Shown here: piece by piece, positions 17,946 to 27,625 of the stretch | Layout: each line of letters starts with the position of its first letter | How positions within the stretch are numbered: the stretch's first letter is position 1 | Position numbers and translations under genes: made by a program | Notes under the pieces: model-generated | Told to the model about the DNA's origin: nothing | Seen by the model: the letters and a program-made list of their open reading frames with translations, nothing else | The model's database searches: none | NCBI RefSeq assembly: GCF_014050225.1 | Contig: NZ_JACFXV010000067.1 | Span: forward strand, 1 to 64,000 | DNA: 64,000 bases | Direction: 5' to 3' | DNA from: Stappia albiluteola | GTDB lineage: Bacteria; Pseudomonadota; Alphaproteobacteria; Rhizobiales; Stappiaceae

Positions 17946-19664
17946 TTATGCCGCGCGTACGTTGGCGAGGAACTTCTGCAGTTCGCCGTTTAGCAACTGC
18001 GACTGGGTCGCAAGGTCACGGGCGGAAGCAAGCACCTGGCTTGCCGCCGAACTCGACGCCTGTGCAGCTTCGGTAACTCCGGCAATATTGGCGGTGACTT
18101 CGTTCGTGCCGATTGCCGCCTGCTGGATGTTGCGCGCCACTTCTGTCGTTGTGGCCCCTTGTTCCTCGACCGCTGCGACGATTGCCGACGCAATCTGGCT
18201 GATATCGCCGATCGTGCTGCCGATGCTGGAAATCGCGGTTGCCGCTTCTCCCGTCGACGTCTGCATGCTCGTGATCTGGGCCGCGATCTCCGCCGTTGCG
18301 CGCCCAGTCTGTTCCGCCAGCCCCTTGACTTCCTGGGCGACGACGGCAAAGCCCTTGCCTGCTTCGCCGGCGCGTGCGGCTTCGATGGTGGCATTGAGCG
18401 CCAGGAGGTTTGTCTGCGCGGCGATATCCTCGATCAGGCCGACGATCGCGCCTATCTTTTCGGCATCGCTCTGCAGTCCGGTCATGCGGGCATTGGTGTT
18501 GGCGGCCTGTGTCACGGCACGTGAGGCGACTTCGGTCGACTGATCGACCTGACGCCCGATTTCGGCTGCCGATCCGGCAAGCTCCTCAACCGCTTCAGCA
18601 ACAGTGCGCACGTTTGCCGCTGCCTGGCTGGCGGCCGAAGCGACGGCTGCTGCCTGCGCATTCGTTTCCTCAGCGGAAGACGTGAGGGTTTCGGCGGCCT
18701 GCTGCAACTCTCTTGCCGCCTTCGATACGCCGTCGACGACCTGGCCTACTGCCTGCTCGAACTCGTCGGCCATGCGCGTGCGCTGCGCCCGCCGTTCTTC
18801 CCGGACCAGCAACTCGGCTTGGGTTTGCTGATTCAGTTCCTCCCTTGCACGGTCGACCGCCTTCCGCTTGATTGCCGCCACGGCCCGGCCGAGGTCGCCG
18901 ATCTCGTCGGTGCGGCGGGCCTCGGTGATCTCCACGTCGAATTCGCCTTCGGCGATACGGACAAGCGTGGCTCCGAGGCGGCGCAACGGCCGCACCAACT
19001 GGGCGAAGCCGATATAGCTTGCAATCAGAACGCCAAGAACGAACCCAACGCCCGCCGTCACTAGGACGATCCTCATCATCAAATTTTTAAAGGATGCGAT
19101 CTCGGAACGGATTGAGTCGAGGTTAGCCTGGTTGAGTTTGACGAGTTCGTCGATCTCGGCTTGATAGGACTTGCGATTGGCGCGGTTTGCTTCGTTATTG
19201 CCTTGTTCGTTGGCCGCTTCGGGGCCGACTTCGGTTCCAAGCCGGGCGGTTTCCGAACGGAATGCGCGAAACTCCTTCGTGCGGCGCACGACCTGGTCGA
19301 ACGCCTGACGCCCCTCCAGCGGGACTATCTTCTCCCAGATCTCAAGGTGTTGGTCGATCAGGTCCAGGTTCTTCATAAGGCCCTGGGCGAACTTGGCGGC
19401 CTCTTGGCGGCCTCCCGAGGCGTAAATGCCGCGGGATTCCATGACCACCGCCGTCACGAGCCTGTTCAGATGCTCGCCGTTATAGGCCCTTTGGGATGCA
19501 TTTTCGAAATCGGCGAGCTGAGCGTCATACTCGGAAATCACGTGCAGCGTGGCACCAACGATCAGTGCCACCACGAAACCCATTGCGGCGACGATCATGT
19601 AGATCTTGCCGCTTATACCCAGTCCGTTTCGCCGCTGCTGTGAGACTGCGTCTGTCATGCTCAT
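17946..19664 (-). CDS. methyl-accepting chemotaxis protein, membrane-bound
   Basis: 572 residues from the ATG at 19664, the best supported of several Met codons near the start. A transmembrane helix ([22 protein letters not shown]) is followed by a mostly helical periplasmic domain of about 150 residues, a second helix ([22 protein letters not shown]), a HAMP domain, and the MCP signalling domain with the hairpin tip core [20 protein letters not shown]. There is no C-terminal CheR/CheB-binding pentapeptide. The ligand cannot be predicted. The gene stands alone, with no che genes in the window; the PAS-HTH regulator lies upstream on the same strand. Confidence 0.93.
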   Translation of the reverse strand: MSMTDAVSQQRRNGLGISGKIYMIVAAMGFVVALIVGATLHVISEYDAQLADFENASQRAYNGEHLNRLVTAVVMESRGIYASGGRQEAAKFAQGLMKNLDLIDQHLEIWEKIVPLEGRQAFDQVVRRTKEFRAFRSETARLGTEVGPEAANEQGNNEANRANRKSYQAEIDELVKLNQANLDSIRSEIASFKNLMMRIVLVTAGVGFVLGVLIASYIGFAQLVRPLRRLGATLVRIAEGEFDVEITEARRTDEIGDLGRAVAAIKRKAVDRAREELNQQTQAELLVREERRAQRTRMADEFEQAVGQVVDGVSKAARELQQAAETLTSSAEETNAQAAAVASAASQAAANVRTVAEAVEELAGSAAEIGRQVDQSTEVASRAVTQAANTNARMTGLQSDAEKIGAIVGLIEDIAAQTNLLALNATIEAARAGEAGKGFAVVAQEVKGLAEQTGRATAEIAAQITSMQTSTGEAATAISSIGSTIGDISQIASAIVAAVEEQGATTTEVARNIQQAAIGTNEVTANIAGVTEAAQASSSAASQVLASARDLATQSQLLNGELQKFLANVRAA

Positions 19665-19858
19665 GTTTTCCATCCAGCCACGTGTTTGAGCCGCGTGGAT
19701 CACAACCACTTGATCCATCAGACATTTTCAGAAATCATCAAGGGTGGAAGCTAATTCGCGGTTGATGGCGGCATGCATATTGCGCGTGAGACAGTGCATG
19801 AAATGAGCGCTTTCGGTTCATTTCCGCCAGGACGCCGGTAGGCATGAACGGTTCGCAT

Positions 19859-20602
19859 TCAAGGGCGTGGCGACTGCCATGTATCGTGGACCAGGCGGAT
19901 ACCCGGCCGTCCGCTGGGGTCGGCGCAAAACTCGACGCCCTCGGCCGACAAAGCCGCTACCAGGGCGGAAATCGTTCCTCGGCGTACGGCGCTATCCCGG
20001 CGCCGCGACTCGACGCGGCGGATCGTCGACTCCGATACGCCCGATGCGCGGGCCAGTTCCGGGATCGACCAATTCACCAGTCCCCTTGCCGCGCGAAACA
20101 ACGCGCCACCAATATTTTCCGGCAGTGCGGCCCGGCAGGAAGGCTCCGCCTGCCGCTCGGCGTTGGCCCGATATCTTTGCTCCCACAATATGCGCGCCCG
20201 TTCGGCTTCGCGACGCTCGGTCTGATCGACGAAAACGCCCGCCGCCCGCAGCGGCGCGCCCACATCTCCGTGGATGGTCTCGAAACGGAAATGCAGCCAG
20301 CGCAGGCTGCCGTCGGCGCGTAAGATCCTGCATTCGTGGTCAATCAGGAGCATGTCGCGCAGGGACTGAGCGATATCGGGCAAGAGCTGCCGGTCGATCG
20401 GGTGAATGAGATCGGCGAAGACTGCAAAGGACGGCTTCACGTCTTGTGGCGACAGACCAAGCATGCGGTAAAGCCCGGGTGACCAGACATCCACGCCTTC
20501 GGCCAAATTGCAGGACCAGGTGCCGATCTCGGCGGTTTCCTCGATGAGCTTCAGATAGTGGTAGGAAGAAAAGCCGGTAGGCCGGTTGCGGGTCAATCGC
20601 AT
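19859..20602 (-). CDS. PAS domain - XRE helix-turn-helix regulator
   Basis: 247 residues with an unusual order. An N-terminal PAS fold covers about 15-135 (IGTWSCNLAEGVDVWSPGLY, FAVFADLIHPIDRQLLPDIA, RILRADGSLRWLHFRFETIH, GVFVDQTERREAER). A helical linker follows, then a C-terminal XRE-type helix-turn-helix at about 170-235: ALFRAARGLVNWSIPELARA, GVSESTIRRVESR, and VAALSAEGVEF. It is probably a soluble one-component transcription factor whose PAS domain senses a small ligand or redox state; signal and targets are unknown. An MCP gene lies downstream on the same strand. Confidence 0.8.
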   Translation of the reverse strand: MRLTRNRPTGFSSYHYLKLIEETAEIGTWSCNLAEGVDVWSPGLYRMLGLSPQDVKPSFAVFADLIHPIDRQLLPDIAQSLRDMLLIDHECRILRADGSLRWLHFRFETIHGDVGAPLRAAGVFVDQTERREAERARILWEQRYRANAERQAEPSCRAALPENIGGALFRAARGLVNWSIPELARASGVSESTIRRVESRRRDSAVRRGTISALVAALSAEGVEFCADPSGRPGIRLVHDTWQSPRP

Positions 20603-21015
20603 GGCGATACCATGTTCGAGCGTCCGCGTGCCAAGCGCTCAGATATTTTCCGCAAGTGCGGTCGCCAGGATGGATGAAAGCGTGTCGTCTTCGGCATTCT
20701 TATGAAACGGCTTTTGAGCGTGGAATGAAATGTGACAATGAAAATAGAGGCTTCTTGCGTTGCAGCAAAGGGTTGCGCCGCCGCCATTACCGCTTGTGAT
20801 AGGCCGGAAGGAGGTAGACCCGCCTTGTTTTGAGAAAGCCGGCCATGCTACAGGCGAAGCGATGCTTTTGCGGGCTTCGCGCTTTCCAATGAGTTGAGGG
20901 CGAATGCCTAATCAAAAGCCATAGATTTCAATGGCTTAGGTACGTTCTTGCTGGATCGCCGCGATCTGACGGGAACTGGCCTGGCCGCAATCTTCAAAGC
21001 CGAGGAGATGCCCCT
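20603..21015. other. 413-bp intergenic region with one hairpin
   Basis: Divergent promoter region for the PAS-HTH gene and the sugar dehydrogenase gene. I see no coding frame. An imperfect hairpin with AAGCCAT (20916-20922) and ATGGCTT (20931-20937), extendable by CCTAA/TTAGG, lies about 80 bp before the dehydrogenase start. A GGAAGGAGG run near 20810 is not followed by a usable frame. Confidence 0.4.
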
Positions 21016-22350
21016 GTGACCGCCCGTCCAATCAAGCCGGAAAGCACACTGGGCAGGACGATCGAGAGATTGGCGTCGCGCCAGTCGCGGATCGGGATCA
21101 TCGGCCTTGGCTATGTCGGCTTGCCACTCGCCGCGCGTTTCAGCGAAGTCGGCTTCGCCATCACCGGTTTCGATGTCGATGCGGGGAAGATCGCCGAGCT
21201 CAATCGCGATAACGGCTTCACCAAATATGTTGGCCGCGAGACGGTGCAGGTGCGCTTCGAAACCGACTTCCTGGCGACCGACGACTTTGCAAGAACGGCC
21301 GAATGCGACGCGCTGATCATCTGCGTGCCGACGCCGCTCGGCAAATACCACGACCCGGATATCGGCTATATTCTCGACGCCGCGCGGCGCATCCACCCGT
21401 ATTTGCGCGAAGGGCAGATCGTTGCGCTGGAAAGCACGACTTACCCCGGCACGACAGAAGGCGACATGTTGCCGGAACTCCTGCGCGAAGGACTTTCGGT
21501 GGGCGAGGATTTCTTCGTCGTCTATTCGCCGGAGCGCGAAGACCCCGGCAATGCCAAGTTCGATATCCGAAGCATTCCCAAGGTGGTATCCGGGGTTACG
21601 GAAAACTGTCTTGCCGCTGCCGAGGCGCTCTATGGCGCGGCGGTCGATAATCTCGTGCCGGTTTCCTCCACCCGTGTCGCGGAGATGACCAAGCTGCTGG
21701 AAAACATCCATCGCAGCGTCAATATCGGCCTCGTCAACGAGATGAAGACTGTGGCAGACCGGATGGGGATCGATATATTCGAGGTGATCCGTGCCGCCGC
21801 CACCAAGCCCTTCGGCTTCACGCCCTACTACCCGGGACCGGGCGTCGGCGGCCACTGCATTCCGGTCGATCCGTTCTATCTGACCTGGAAGGCGCGCGAA
21901 TACGGCATTCACACCCACTTCATCGAGCTTGCCGGCGAGATCAATCAGGCGATGCCGGATTTCGTCGTCGAGAAGCTGATGCATGCCCTGAACGAGGAAG
22001 GCAAGGCGCTCAAGGGCGCGCGCGTTCTCGTGCTCGGCGTCTCCTTCAAGAAGAATATCGACGACATGCGGGAATCGCCGAGCCTGCACGTGATCGAGGG
22101 GATCGCGGCAAAGGGTGGCAGGGTTTCCTATGCCGATCCTTTCGTGCCGCGTCTGAAAGCGGGGCACGGCGTTTCGTCGTCCTACGAAAGCCTGCACGCG
22201 GATGCGGCGACGATTGCCGCGCATGACGCCGTGGTGATCGCGACCGACCACGACAATTTCGATTACGATATGATCCTGCGGGAAGCGCGGCTGATCATCG
22301 ACACGCGCGGCCGGTATCCGGCAACGGAAGCGAAGGTGACACGGGCCTGA
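21016..22350 (+). CDS. UDP-sugar (nucleotide sugar) 6-dehydrogenase
   Basis: 444 residues starting at GTG, with GAGGAG upstream. Oxidises a UDP-hexose (probably UDP-N-acetylhexosamine) to the uronic acid with two NAD+. The Rossmann motif is [17 protein letters not shown]; the catalytic Cys is in [33 protein letters not shown] is the C-terminal signature. The sequence type resembles WbpA/TviB/WecC enzymes, not UDP-glucose dehydrogenase proper. It would feed capsule, O-antigen or exopolysaccharide synthesis, but no such cluster is adjacent. Confidence 0.92.
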   Translation: MTARPIKPESTLGRTIERLASRQSRIGIIGLGYVGLPLAARFSEVGFAITGFDVDAGKIAELNRDNGFTKYVGRETVQVRFETDFLATDDFARTAECDALIICVPTPLGKYHDPDIGYILDAARRIHPYLREGQIVALESTTYPGTTEGDMLPELLREGLSVGEDFFVVYSPEREDPGNAKFDIRSIPKVVSGVTENCLAAAEALYGAAVDNLVPVSSTRVAEMTKLLENIHRSVNIGLVNEMKTVADRMGIDIFEVIRAAATKPFGFTPYYPGPGVGGHCIPVDPFYLTWKAREYGIHTHFIELAGEINQAMPDFVVEKLMHALNEEGKALKGARVLVLGVSFKKNIDDMRESPSLHVIEGIAAKGGRVSYADPFVPRLKAGHGVSSSYESLHADAATIAAHDAVVIATDHDNFDYDMILREARLIIDTRGRYPATEAKVTRA

Positions 22351-22381
22351 GCTTGCGCTTGCAGCAGGGGAGGCGCGAAAG

Positions 22382-23227
22382 ATGCGGATCGAATATCGCC
22401 CCATGAGCAAGGAGGACCTTGCGCTTGCGGTCGACTGGGCAGCGCATGAAGGCTGGAATCCCGGTCTGGAGGATGTCGAGGCGTTCTATGCTGCGGATCC
22501 CGGCGGCTACCTCATGGCCTATGCCAACGGAGAACCGGCGGCTTCAATCTCCATCGTTCGATATGGGGAGAGCTTCGCCTTTCTGGGGCTCTACATCACC
22601 CGCAAGGACTTGCGCGGGCAGGGCATCGGCCATGGCCTGTGGCGGCACGCGATTGCCAGCCTCGGCGACAGGACCATCGGCCTCGATGGCGTTGTCGAGC
22701 AACAGCCGAACTACCGGAAATCGGGTTTCGAATACGCTCATCGCAATGTGCGCATGAGCGGCATTTCCACGGCCGACATGCCGGTCGATCAGCGCATCGC
22801 AACGATCGGGAGGGGGCTTCATCGGACTGTCGTTTCCCACGATCGCGAGCATTTCCCCGAAGAGAGGGAGAATTTCCTGAAGGAATGGCTGGCTCCGGGC
22901 AGCGCCTCCCGTCGCGGATTTGCGGTCGTCGAAGACGGCGACATGAAGGGTTACGGGACGATTCGCGCCTGTCGGGACGGCTTCAAGATCGGTCCGTTGT
23001 TCGCCGAAGGCGAGGAGGTTGCCGATCTTCTGTTCCGCGCTCTTGCCGGAAGCGTGAGAGGGCAGGAAGTTATCCTTGATATTCCGGAGCCGAATGCAGG
23101 AGCCCAGGCGCTTGCGGAGCGCTATGAGCTTTCCCCGGTCTTCGAGACGGCGCGGATGTACAAAGGCAAGCCGCCAAAGCTGCCGCTGGAGCGGATCTTC
23201 GGTATCACCACTTTCGAACTCGGATAG
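22382..23227 (+). CDS. GNAT family N-acetyltransferase, two-domain
   Basis: 281 residues. The N-terminal half is a GNAT fold with the acetyl-CoA loop in ITRKDLRGQGIGHGLW. The C-terminal half (from about residue 150) resembles a second, degenerate acetyltransferase domain of the YitH type, with LAPGSASRRGFAVVEDGD and KIGPLFAEGEEVADLLFRAL. The acceptor is unknown. It ends 12 bp before the amidase gene; the two were probably co-transcribed and may act on related amide or amine compounds. Confidence 0.88.
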   Translation: MRIEYRPMSKEDLALAVDWAAHEGWNPGLEDVEAFYAADPGGYLMAYANGEPAASISIVRYGESFAFLGLYITRKDLRGQGIGHGLWRHAIASLGDRTIGLDGVVEQQPNYRKSGFEYAHRNVRMSGISTADMPVDQRIATIGRGLHRTVVSHDREHFPEERENFLKEWLAPGSASRRGFAVVEDGDMKGYGTIRACRDGFKIGPLFAEGEEVADLLFRALAGSVRGQEVILDIPEPNAGAQALAERYELSPVFETARMYKGKPPKLPLERIFGITTFELG

Positions 23228-23239
23228 GACTACGCCTTC

Positions 23240-24427
23240 ATGCTGGCGCATCTCGACCGCTATCGTGCCTTCCTTCCCTATCCTCCGGCAGAGGTCGTGA
23301 GCGCGCCAACGGGCCCGCTTGCCGGCTTGCGCCTGGCAGTAAAGGATCTTTTCGACGTTGCGGGATATCCAACCGGTTGCGGCAACCCCCTGAAGCTGGC
23401 CGCAAGCGGCATCAAGCAGGACCATGCGCCGGTGGTGAAGCGCCTGCTCGATGCCGGTGCAGAGTTCTGCGGCAAGACCCATACCGACGAACTCGCCTGG
23501 TCGCTTTACGGGGTGAACGCGCATTTCGGGACACCGGTGAACCCTGTCGCGCCAGACCATATTCCCGGTGGTTCGTCTTCCGGCTCCGCCGCCGCTGTCG
23601 CCGGGCATCTTGCCGACATAGCCCTTGGCACGGACACGGGCGGCTCGGTGCGAGCGCCTGCTGCATTCTGCGGGCTGTGGGGCATTCGACCGACGCACGG
23701 CCGGGTCGCGCTCGACGGCTGCATGGCGCTGGCTCCAAGCTTCGATACCTGCGGCTTTTTCGCCCGGGATGGCGAAACGCTGAAGCTGGTTGCTGATGTG
23801 CTGATGGATGCGGATGAAGCGCCTTTTTCGAAGCAGAGGCTGTTGCTTCCTCAAGACCTGCTCGCGGGTGTCTCCGGCGAGGGGAGCAATCTGGTCGATC
23901 TGGCCTTACGGCGGATCGGGACTGTGTTCGGGCCGCTGGAAAGGGTGTCTGTCTATGACGGGCAGCGTGAAGCGCTTTATTCCGCCTTCCGCAACATCCA
24001 GGCCTCCGAGGTGCTTGCCATTCACGGTGAGTGGCAGGAGACGATGCATCCTCCGCTCGGTCCCGGCATTGCCGAGCGTTTTGCCTATGCCCGGTCACTG
24101 TCGTCCCATGCGGTGAGGGCCGCCGAGGAGTTGCGTATGGACTTCACCCGGCAAATGAAGGAGTTGCTCGGCCCGAACGGCATCGTAATTTCGCCGGTCG
24201 TGCATGATGCGCCGCTGAGGCTCAATGCGGGAGAGGCAGCGTTCGACAGCTATCGCCATGACGCCATGAAGCTTCTGTGCGTCGCTGGACTCGCCGGGTT
24301 GCCGCAGGTCGTTTTTCCGCTTGGGCGAGCGAATGGCGCGCCGTTCGGGCTTTCGGTGATCGGTCCGCGCAACTCCGATCGCAGCCTTATTGAGGTAGCG
24401 CGGAACATTTCGGAGGCTGTCGTTTGA
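23240..24427 (+). CDS. amidase (amidase signature family)
   Basis: 395 residues. A serine hydrolase with the Ser-cisSer-Lys triad: Lys in LAVKDLFDVAGYPTG, the GGSSSGSAAAVA signature, and the nucleophile Ser in GTDTGGSVRAPAAFCG. It cleaves a carboxamide to acid and ammonia; the substrate is not predictable. It lacks the extra features of GatA, so it is not the tRNA amidotransferase subunit. It is the second gene of a pair with the GNAT protein. The 190 bp after it hold no gene. Confidence 0.9.
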   Translation: MLAHLDRYRAFLPYPPAEVVSAPTGPLAGLRLAVKDLFDVAGYPTGCGNPLKLAASGIKQDHAPVVKRLLDAGAEFCGKTHTDELAWSLYGVNAHFGTPVNPVAPDHIPGGSSSGSAAAVAGHLADIALGTDTGGSVRAPAAFCGLWGIRPTHGRVALDGCMALAPSFDTCGFFARDGETLKLVADVLMDADEAPFSKQRLLLPQDLLAGVSGEGSNLVDLALRRIGTVFGPLERVSVYDGQREALYSAFRNIQASEVLAIHGEWQETMHPPLGPGIAERFAYARSLSSHAVRAAEELRMDFTRQMKELLGPNGIVISPVVHDAPLRLNAGEAAFDSYRHDAMKLLCVAGLAGLPQVVFPLGRANGAPFGLSVIGPRNSDRSLIEVARNISEAVV

Positions 24428-24617
24428 GCCACGGAATTCTGCGAGACCTGGCGGGGACGGTCTCTTGGAATTGTCACAATTCTGTCATTTCCTCCGCCCG
24501 CTCGATGCCGTTAGGTGAGAGCATCAGACTCACGAATTCTTCTCTAGGCGCGCTTGCTGCGTTGCCAGGGATATTATTGGCGACCGATATTGCGGTCGCC
24601 TGTGCAAGGCCGGACAC

Positions 24618-25355
24618 ATGACAACTCTTCGCCAATTCGACGCGTCAGCCTCCGAAGCGGGTTCCCAATCGGTAATGCTGAAAGCGGTCTTCTACGTGGC
24701 GCTGCCTACCATTGCCTTTGTCCTGCTGTTTTGGACGGCATTCACCCATCTGGATTTCTACCACGCCAGTCTGGAGCGGGAGACCGGCTGGCTGGAGATT
24801 TCGCATATCATCCTGCCGCTTATCGCAGCCGGCATGGCATTGCGGCTCGTTCTGAAGTTCCGCAAGGACCGCCAGTGGACGCTGATGGCAATCGCCGGTC
24901 TCGCGGTCCTGGCCGGCCTCTTTATCGCCGGAGAAGAGGCAAGCTACGGTCAGCATTTCTTCAAGTGGAAGGCGACCGGCGTCTTTGAAGAACTGAATGA
25001 CCAGCAGGAGACGAACCTGCACAACATCGGCACGTGGTTCGACCAGAAACCGCGCGCCCTGCTCGAAGTGATCACCATCCTGGCAGGACTGGTGGTTCCC
25101 TTCATGCAGGAGAGGGTGAGAGGATGGCTGCCGCGCGTCTTCAAGCCCTTCGTGACGGGCTTCTGGTTCATGCCGATCGCAATCCTCATCCAGCTAAGCG
25201 AGGTGCCGAAGCGGCTCGGACTGATGGCTGCGGGCTATTTTCCTGCCGTTCGCTACAGCGAAATCCAGGAATGCTTTCTCTATTACTTCCTAATCCTGGC
25301 CCTGTGGCATGTGGCCGAGCGCTACAGGCTGGCCCGCGCGGCGGGAGAGTTGTAG
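24618..25355 (+). CDS. polytopic membrane protein with GEEASYGQ motif
   Basis: 245 residues, with about six hydrophobic segments (AVFYVALPTIAFVLLFW, HIILPLIAAGMALRL, TLMAIAGLAVLAGLFIA, VITILAGLVVPFM, FWFMPIAILIQLSEVP, CFLYYFLILALWHVAE). The strongest motif is AGEEASYGQHFFKW followed by NDQQETNLHNIGTWFDQK. That acidic/His cluster at a membrane edge recalls a family of uncharacterised bacterial membrane proteins that I know only by the GEE.SWGQ and N.Q.E.NLHN pattern; a metal or catalytic site is a guess. A clear terminator follows the gene. Confidence 0.8.
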   Translation: MTTLRQFDASASEAGSQSVMLKAVFYVALPTIAFVLLFWTAFTHLDFYHASLERETGWLEISHIILPLIAAGMALRLVLKFRKDRQWTLMAIAGLAVLAGLFIAGEEASYGQHFFKWKATGVFEELNDQQETNLHNIGTWFDQKPRALLEVITILAGLVVPFMQERVRGWLPRVFKPFVTGFWFMPIAILIQLSEVPKRLGLMAAGYFPAVRYSEIQECFLYYFLILALWHVAERYRLARAAGEL

Positions 25356-25388
25356 CGTCCGACGAGGACCGAAATGCAAGAATACGCG

Positions 25389-25419
25389 AAGCCGCTGCGC
25401 CTCTGGCCAGCGGCTTTTT
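25389..25419 (+). terminator. Rho-independent terminator
   Basis: AAGCCGCTG (25389-25397) pairs exactly with CAGCGGCTT (25408-25416), followed by a T-run to 25419. It ends the membrane protein transcript and also insulates the convergent ABC transporter operon, whose last stop codon is at 25427. Confidence 0.85.
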
Positions 25420-25426
25420 CTCGCAA

Positions 25427-26281
25427 TCAAGCGGGTGACAGGCCGCGCAACCGTTCCGAGCGGCGACGCAACATCTCCAGCGTGGTGAGCAGCGCGATCG
25501 ACAGCGCCACCATCACCGAAGCGACTGCGAGGATCGTCGGTGAAATCTGCTCCCGCAGACCGGTGAACATCTGCCAGGGCAGGGTCTTCTGGCTGGCCGA
25601 TCCGAGGAAGAGCACGACCACCACTTCGTCGAACGAGGTGATGAAGGCGAACAGCGCCCCCGACACCACGCCGGGAATGATCAACGGCATCTGAACCCGG
25701 AAGAATGTCTTGACCGGATCCGCTCCCATGCTTGCGGCCGCACGGACAAGGCTGCGGTCGAAGCCGACCAGCGTGGCCGTCACGGTGATGATGACGAAGG
25801 GCGTGCCGAGCGCGGCATGGGCCAGCACCACGCCCCAATAAGTTCCCTGCAATCCGATCCGCGAATAGAAGAAGTACATGCCAGCCGCCGAGATGATCAA
25901 TGGCACGATCATCGGCGAGATCAGGATGGCCATGATCGCCGGCCGGAACGGGACGTGGCTCTGGGAAAGGCCGATCGCCGCCAGCGTACCGATGCCCGTG
26001 GCAAGCAATGTTGCGACCGGTGCGATCAGGAAGGAATTGGTCAGCGCCTGCTGCCAGTCGGGATTGGTGAAGAAGTCTTCGTAGTGCTTTAGCGAATAGC
26101 CGGCCGGCTCGAATGCAAGCATTTCCCGCGTGAAGGTGAAGAAGTCCTGGGCGTTGAAGCTCAGCGGGATGATCACCATGATCGGGAAGATCAGGAAGAA
26201 GAAAATCAGCGCGCACAGGATGCGGAAGCCGTAATACCACGTGCGCTGGCCTGCGGAGGCATAGGGAGGAAGGCCTGACAT
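25427..26281 (-). CDS. ABC transporter permease, PotC/PotI type
   Basis: 284 residues, an inner-membrane permease with about six helices and the BPD_transp_1 EAA loop (RAAASMGADPVKTFFRVQMP). Together with the adjacent permease, ATPase and binding protein it forms a polyamine/opine-type importer. It is the last gene of the minus-strand operon and follows the larger permease by 9 bp. The substrate is inferred from context as a quaternary or tertiary amine; spermidine or putrescine cannot be excluded. Confidence 0.92.
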   Translation of the reverse strand: MSGLPPYASAGQRTWYYGFRILCALIFFFLIFPIMVIIPLSFNAQDFFTFTREMLAFEPAGYSLKHYEDFFTNPDWQQALTNSFLIAPVATLLATGIGTLAAIGLSQSHVPFRPAIMAILISPMIVPLIISAAGMYFFYSRIGLQGTYWGVVLAHAALGTPFVIITVTATLVGFDRSLVRAAASMGADPVKTFFRVQMPLIIPGVVSGALFAFITSFDEVVVVLFLGSASQKTLPWQMFTGLREQISPTILAVASVMVALSIALLTTLEMLRRRSERLRGLSPA

Positions 26282-26290
26282 TGTTTGTCC

Positions 26291-27556
26291 CTATCCGAGT
26301 TTCACATTGTCGATGCCCACGATCCGGTCGTAGACGTAGAAGAGCAGCAGAACCATCGCCAGCAGGATGACGCCGAGCGCGGCCGCGAGGCCCCAGTTCA
26401 GCGACGAGGAAATGTGGTAGGCGATGCGGTTGGAAATGAAGATGCCCTCGGTACCGCCGACAAGCTCGGGCGTGATGTAGTAGCCGATCGACAGGATGAA
26501 GACGAGGATCGCGCCAGCGCCTATGCCGGGCACCGTCTGCGGGAAATAGACCCGCCAGAAAGCGGTCCAGTCCGTGGCGCCAAGGCTTTTTGCCGCCCGC
26601 ACATAAGAAGGCGATATCGTTTTCATGACCGAATAGAGCGGCAGGATCATGAACGGCATGAGGATATGCGTCATGGCGATGATCGTGCCCGTCTGGTTGT
26701 TGATGAGAACCAGACGATCGGTATTCGAGACCAGGCCCGCCCATACCAGTGCGTCGTTGATGACACCCTGCTGCTGCAGCAACACCTTCCAGGCGGACGT
26801 GCGCACGAGAAGCGACGTCCAGAACGGCAGCAGGACGAGGATCATCAGCAGATTGGAATAGCGAAGCGGCAAGGTGGCCAGCAGATAGGCGATCGGATAG
26901 CCGAACAACAGGCAGGAGAAGGTGATGATGAGGCTCAGCATCATCGTGCGAGCGAACAGCAACAGATATAGCCGCTGGTTCTCGGGCTTCATTTCGATCC
27001 CGTCAGGCGTTACCTGCGCGTCAACGGCGTTGAGGAAATATCCCGCGGTGTATGGAGGCGAGAAGCGCTTCAGGATCTGCCAGGTTTTGACGTCGCCCCA
27101 GTCCTTGTCTGCATTGATGAACTGCTCGGCGTAGCTGCCGTCTTCCATGCGCTTCACGCGTCGACCGGTGGTGCGGAAGAGGCTCGACATGCCCGACGCT
27201 TCATAGTTGAGCCGCGAGCCGAGACGCGTATGCGTCTTTTCCTCCACCGCGATCAACAGATCGTCGTGGAGAGCCTGGAAGACGGTCTCGTCAGGCAGGT
27301 TGCCGGATGTTTCGTCCCATTGGGCCAGCGCCACCACGGTCTTCGGCAACGTCTCGGCGACGATCCTGTTGTCGATTGATCGAAACAGCATGTCGGCGAT
27401 CGGCGCGAGGAATGTGACGACGATGAAAACGAGCAGCGGCGCGATCAGCATCAGGGACCGCAGCTTTTCGCGCCGCAAGGCGCGGGCCAGACTTGCTTTG
27501 AGCGGTTTGCCGTCCCGGGTCGTCAGGACGGGAGCTTCAGCGGTCAGGTCAGTCAT
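26291..27556 (-). CDS. ABC transporter permease, PotB/PotH type with large periplasmic insert
   Basis: 421 residues, about 120 to 140 longer than ordinary PotB/PotH. After the first helix (LRSLMLIAPLLVFIVVTFLA) a mostly hydrophilic stretch of about 150 residues precedes the second helix (MMLSLIITFSCLLFGYPIAY). The EAA loop RAAKSLGATDWTAFWRVYFP is normal. The insert, predicted periplasmic, could contact the binding protein. The gene is preceded by a strong intergenic hairpin that follows the binding-protein gene. It forms a heterodimeric channel with the product of the next gene. Confidence 0.92.
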   Translation of the reverse strand: MTDLTAEAPVLTTRDGKPLKASLARALRREKLRSLMLIAPLLVFIVVTFLAPIADMLFRSIDNRIVAETLPKTVVALAQWDETSGNLPDETVFQALHDDLLIAVEEKTHTRLGSRLNYEASGMSSLFRTTGRRVKRMEDGSYAEQFINADKDWGDVKTWQILKRFSPPYTAGYFLNAVDAQVTPDGIEMKPENQRLYLLLFARTMMLSLIITFSCLLFGYPIAYLLATLPLRYSNLLMILVLLPFWTSLLVRTSAWKVLLQQQGVINDALVWAGLVSNTDRLVLINNQTGTIIAMTHILMPFMILPLYSVMKTISPSYVRAAKSLGATDWTAFWRVYFPQTVPGIGAGAILVFILSIGYYITPELVGGTEGIFISNRIAYHISSSLNWGLAAALGVILLAMVLLLFYVYDRIVGIDNVKLG

Positions 27557-27584
27557 GCTCGCACGCCGTTCTTGTTATGAAGGA

Positions 27585-27611
27585 GCGGGCAGGGGGATCG
27601 CCCCCGCCCGC
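27585..27611 (-). promoter_or_regulatory. intercistronic hairpin between binding protein and permease genes
   Basis: GCGGGC-A-GGGGG, loop ATCG, CCCCC-GCCCGC forms an 11-bp G/C-only stem with one bulge. Such hairpins after a binding-protein cistron commonly protect its mRNA end and lower permease expression. No U-run follows, so complete termination is unlikely. Confidence 0.55.
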
Positions 27612-27625
27612 CGCATTTGCTCGGA

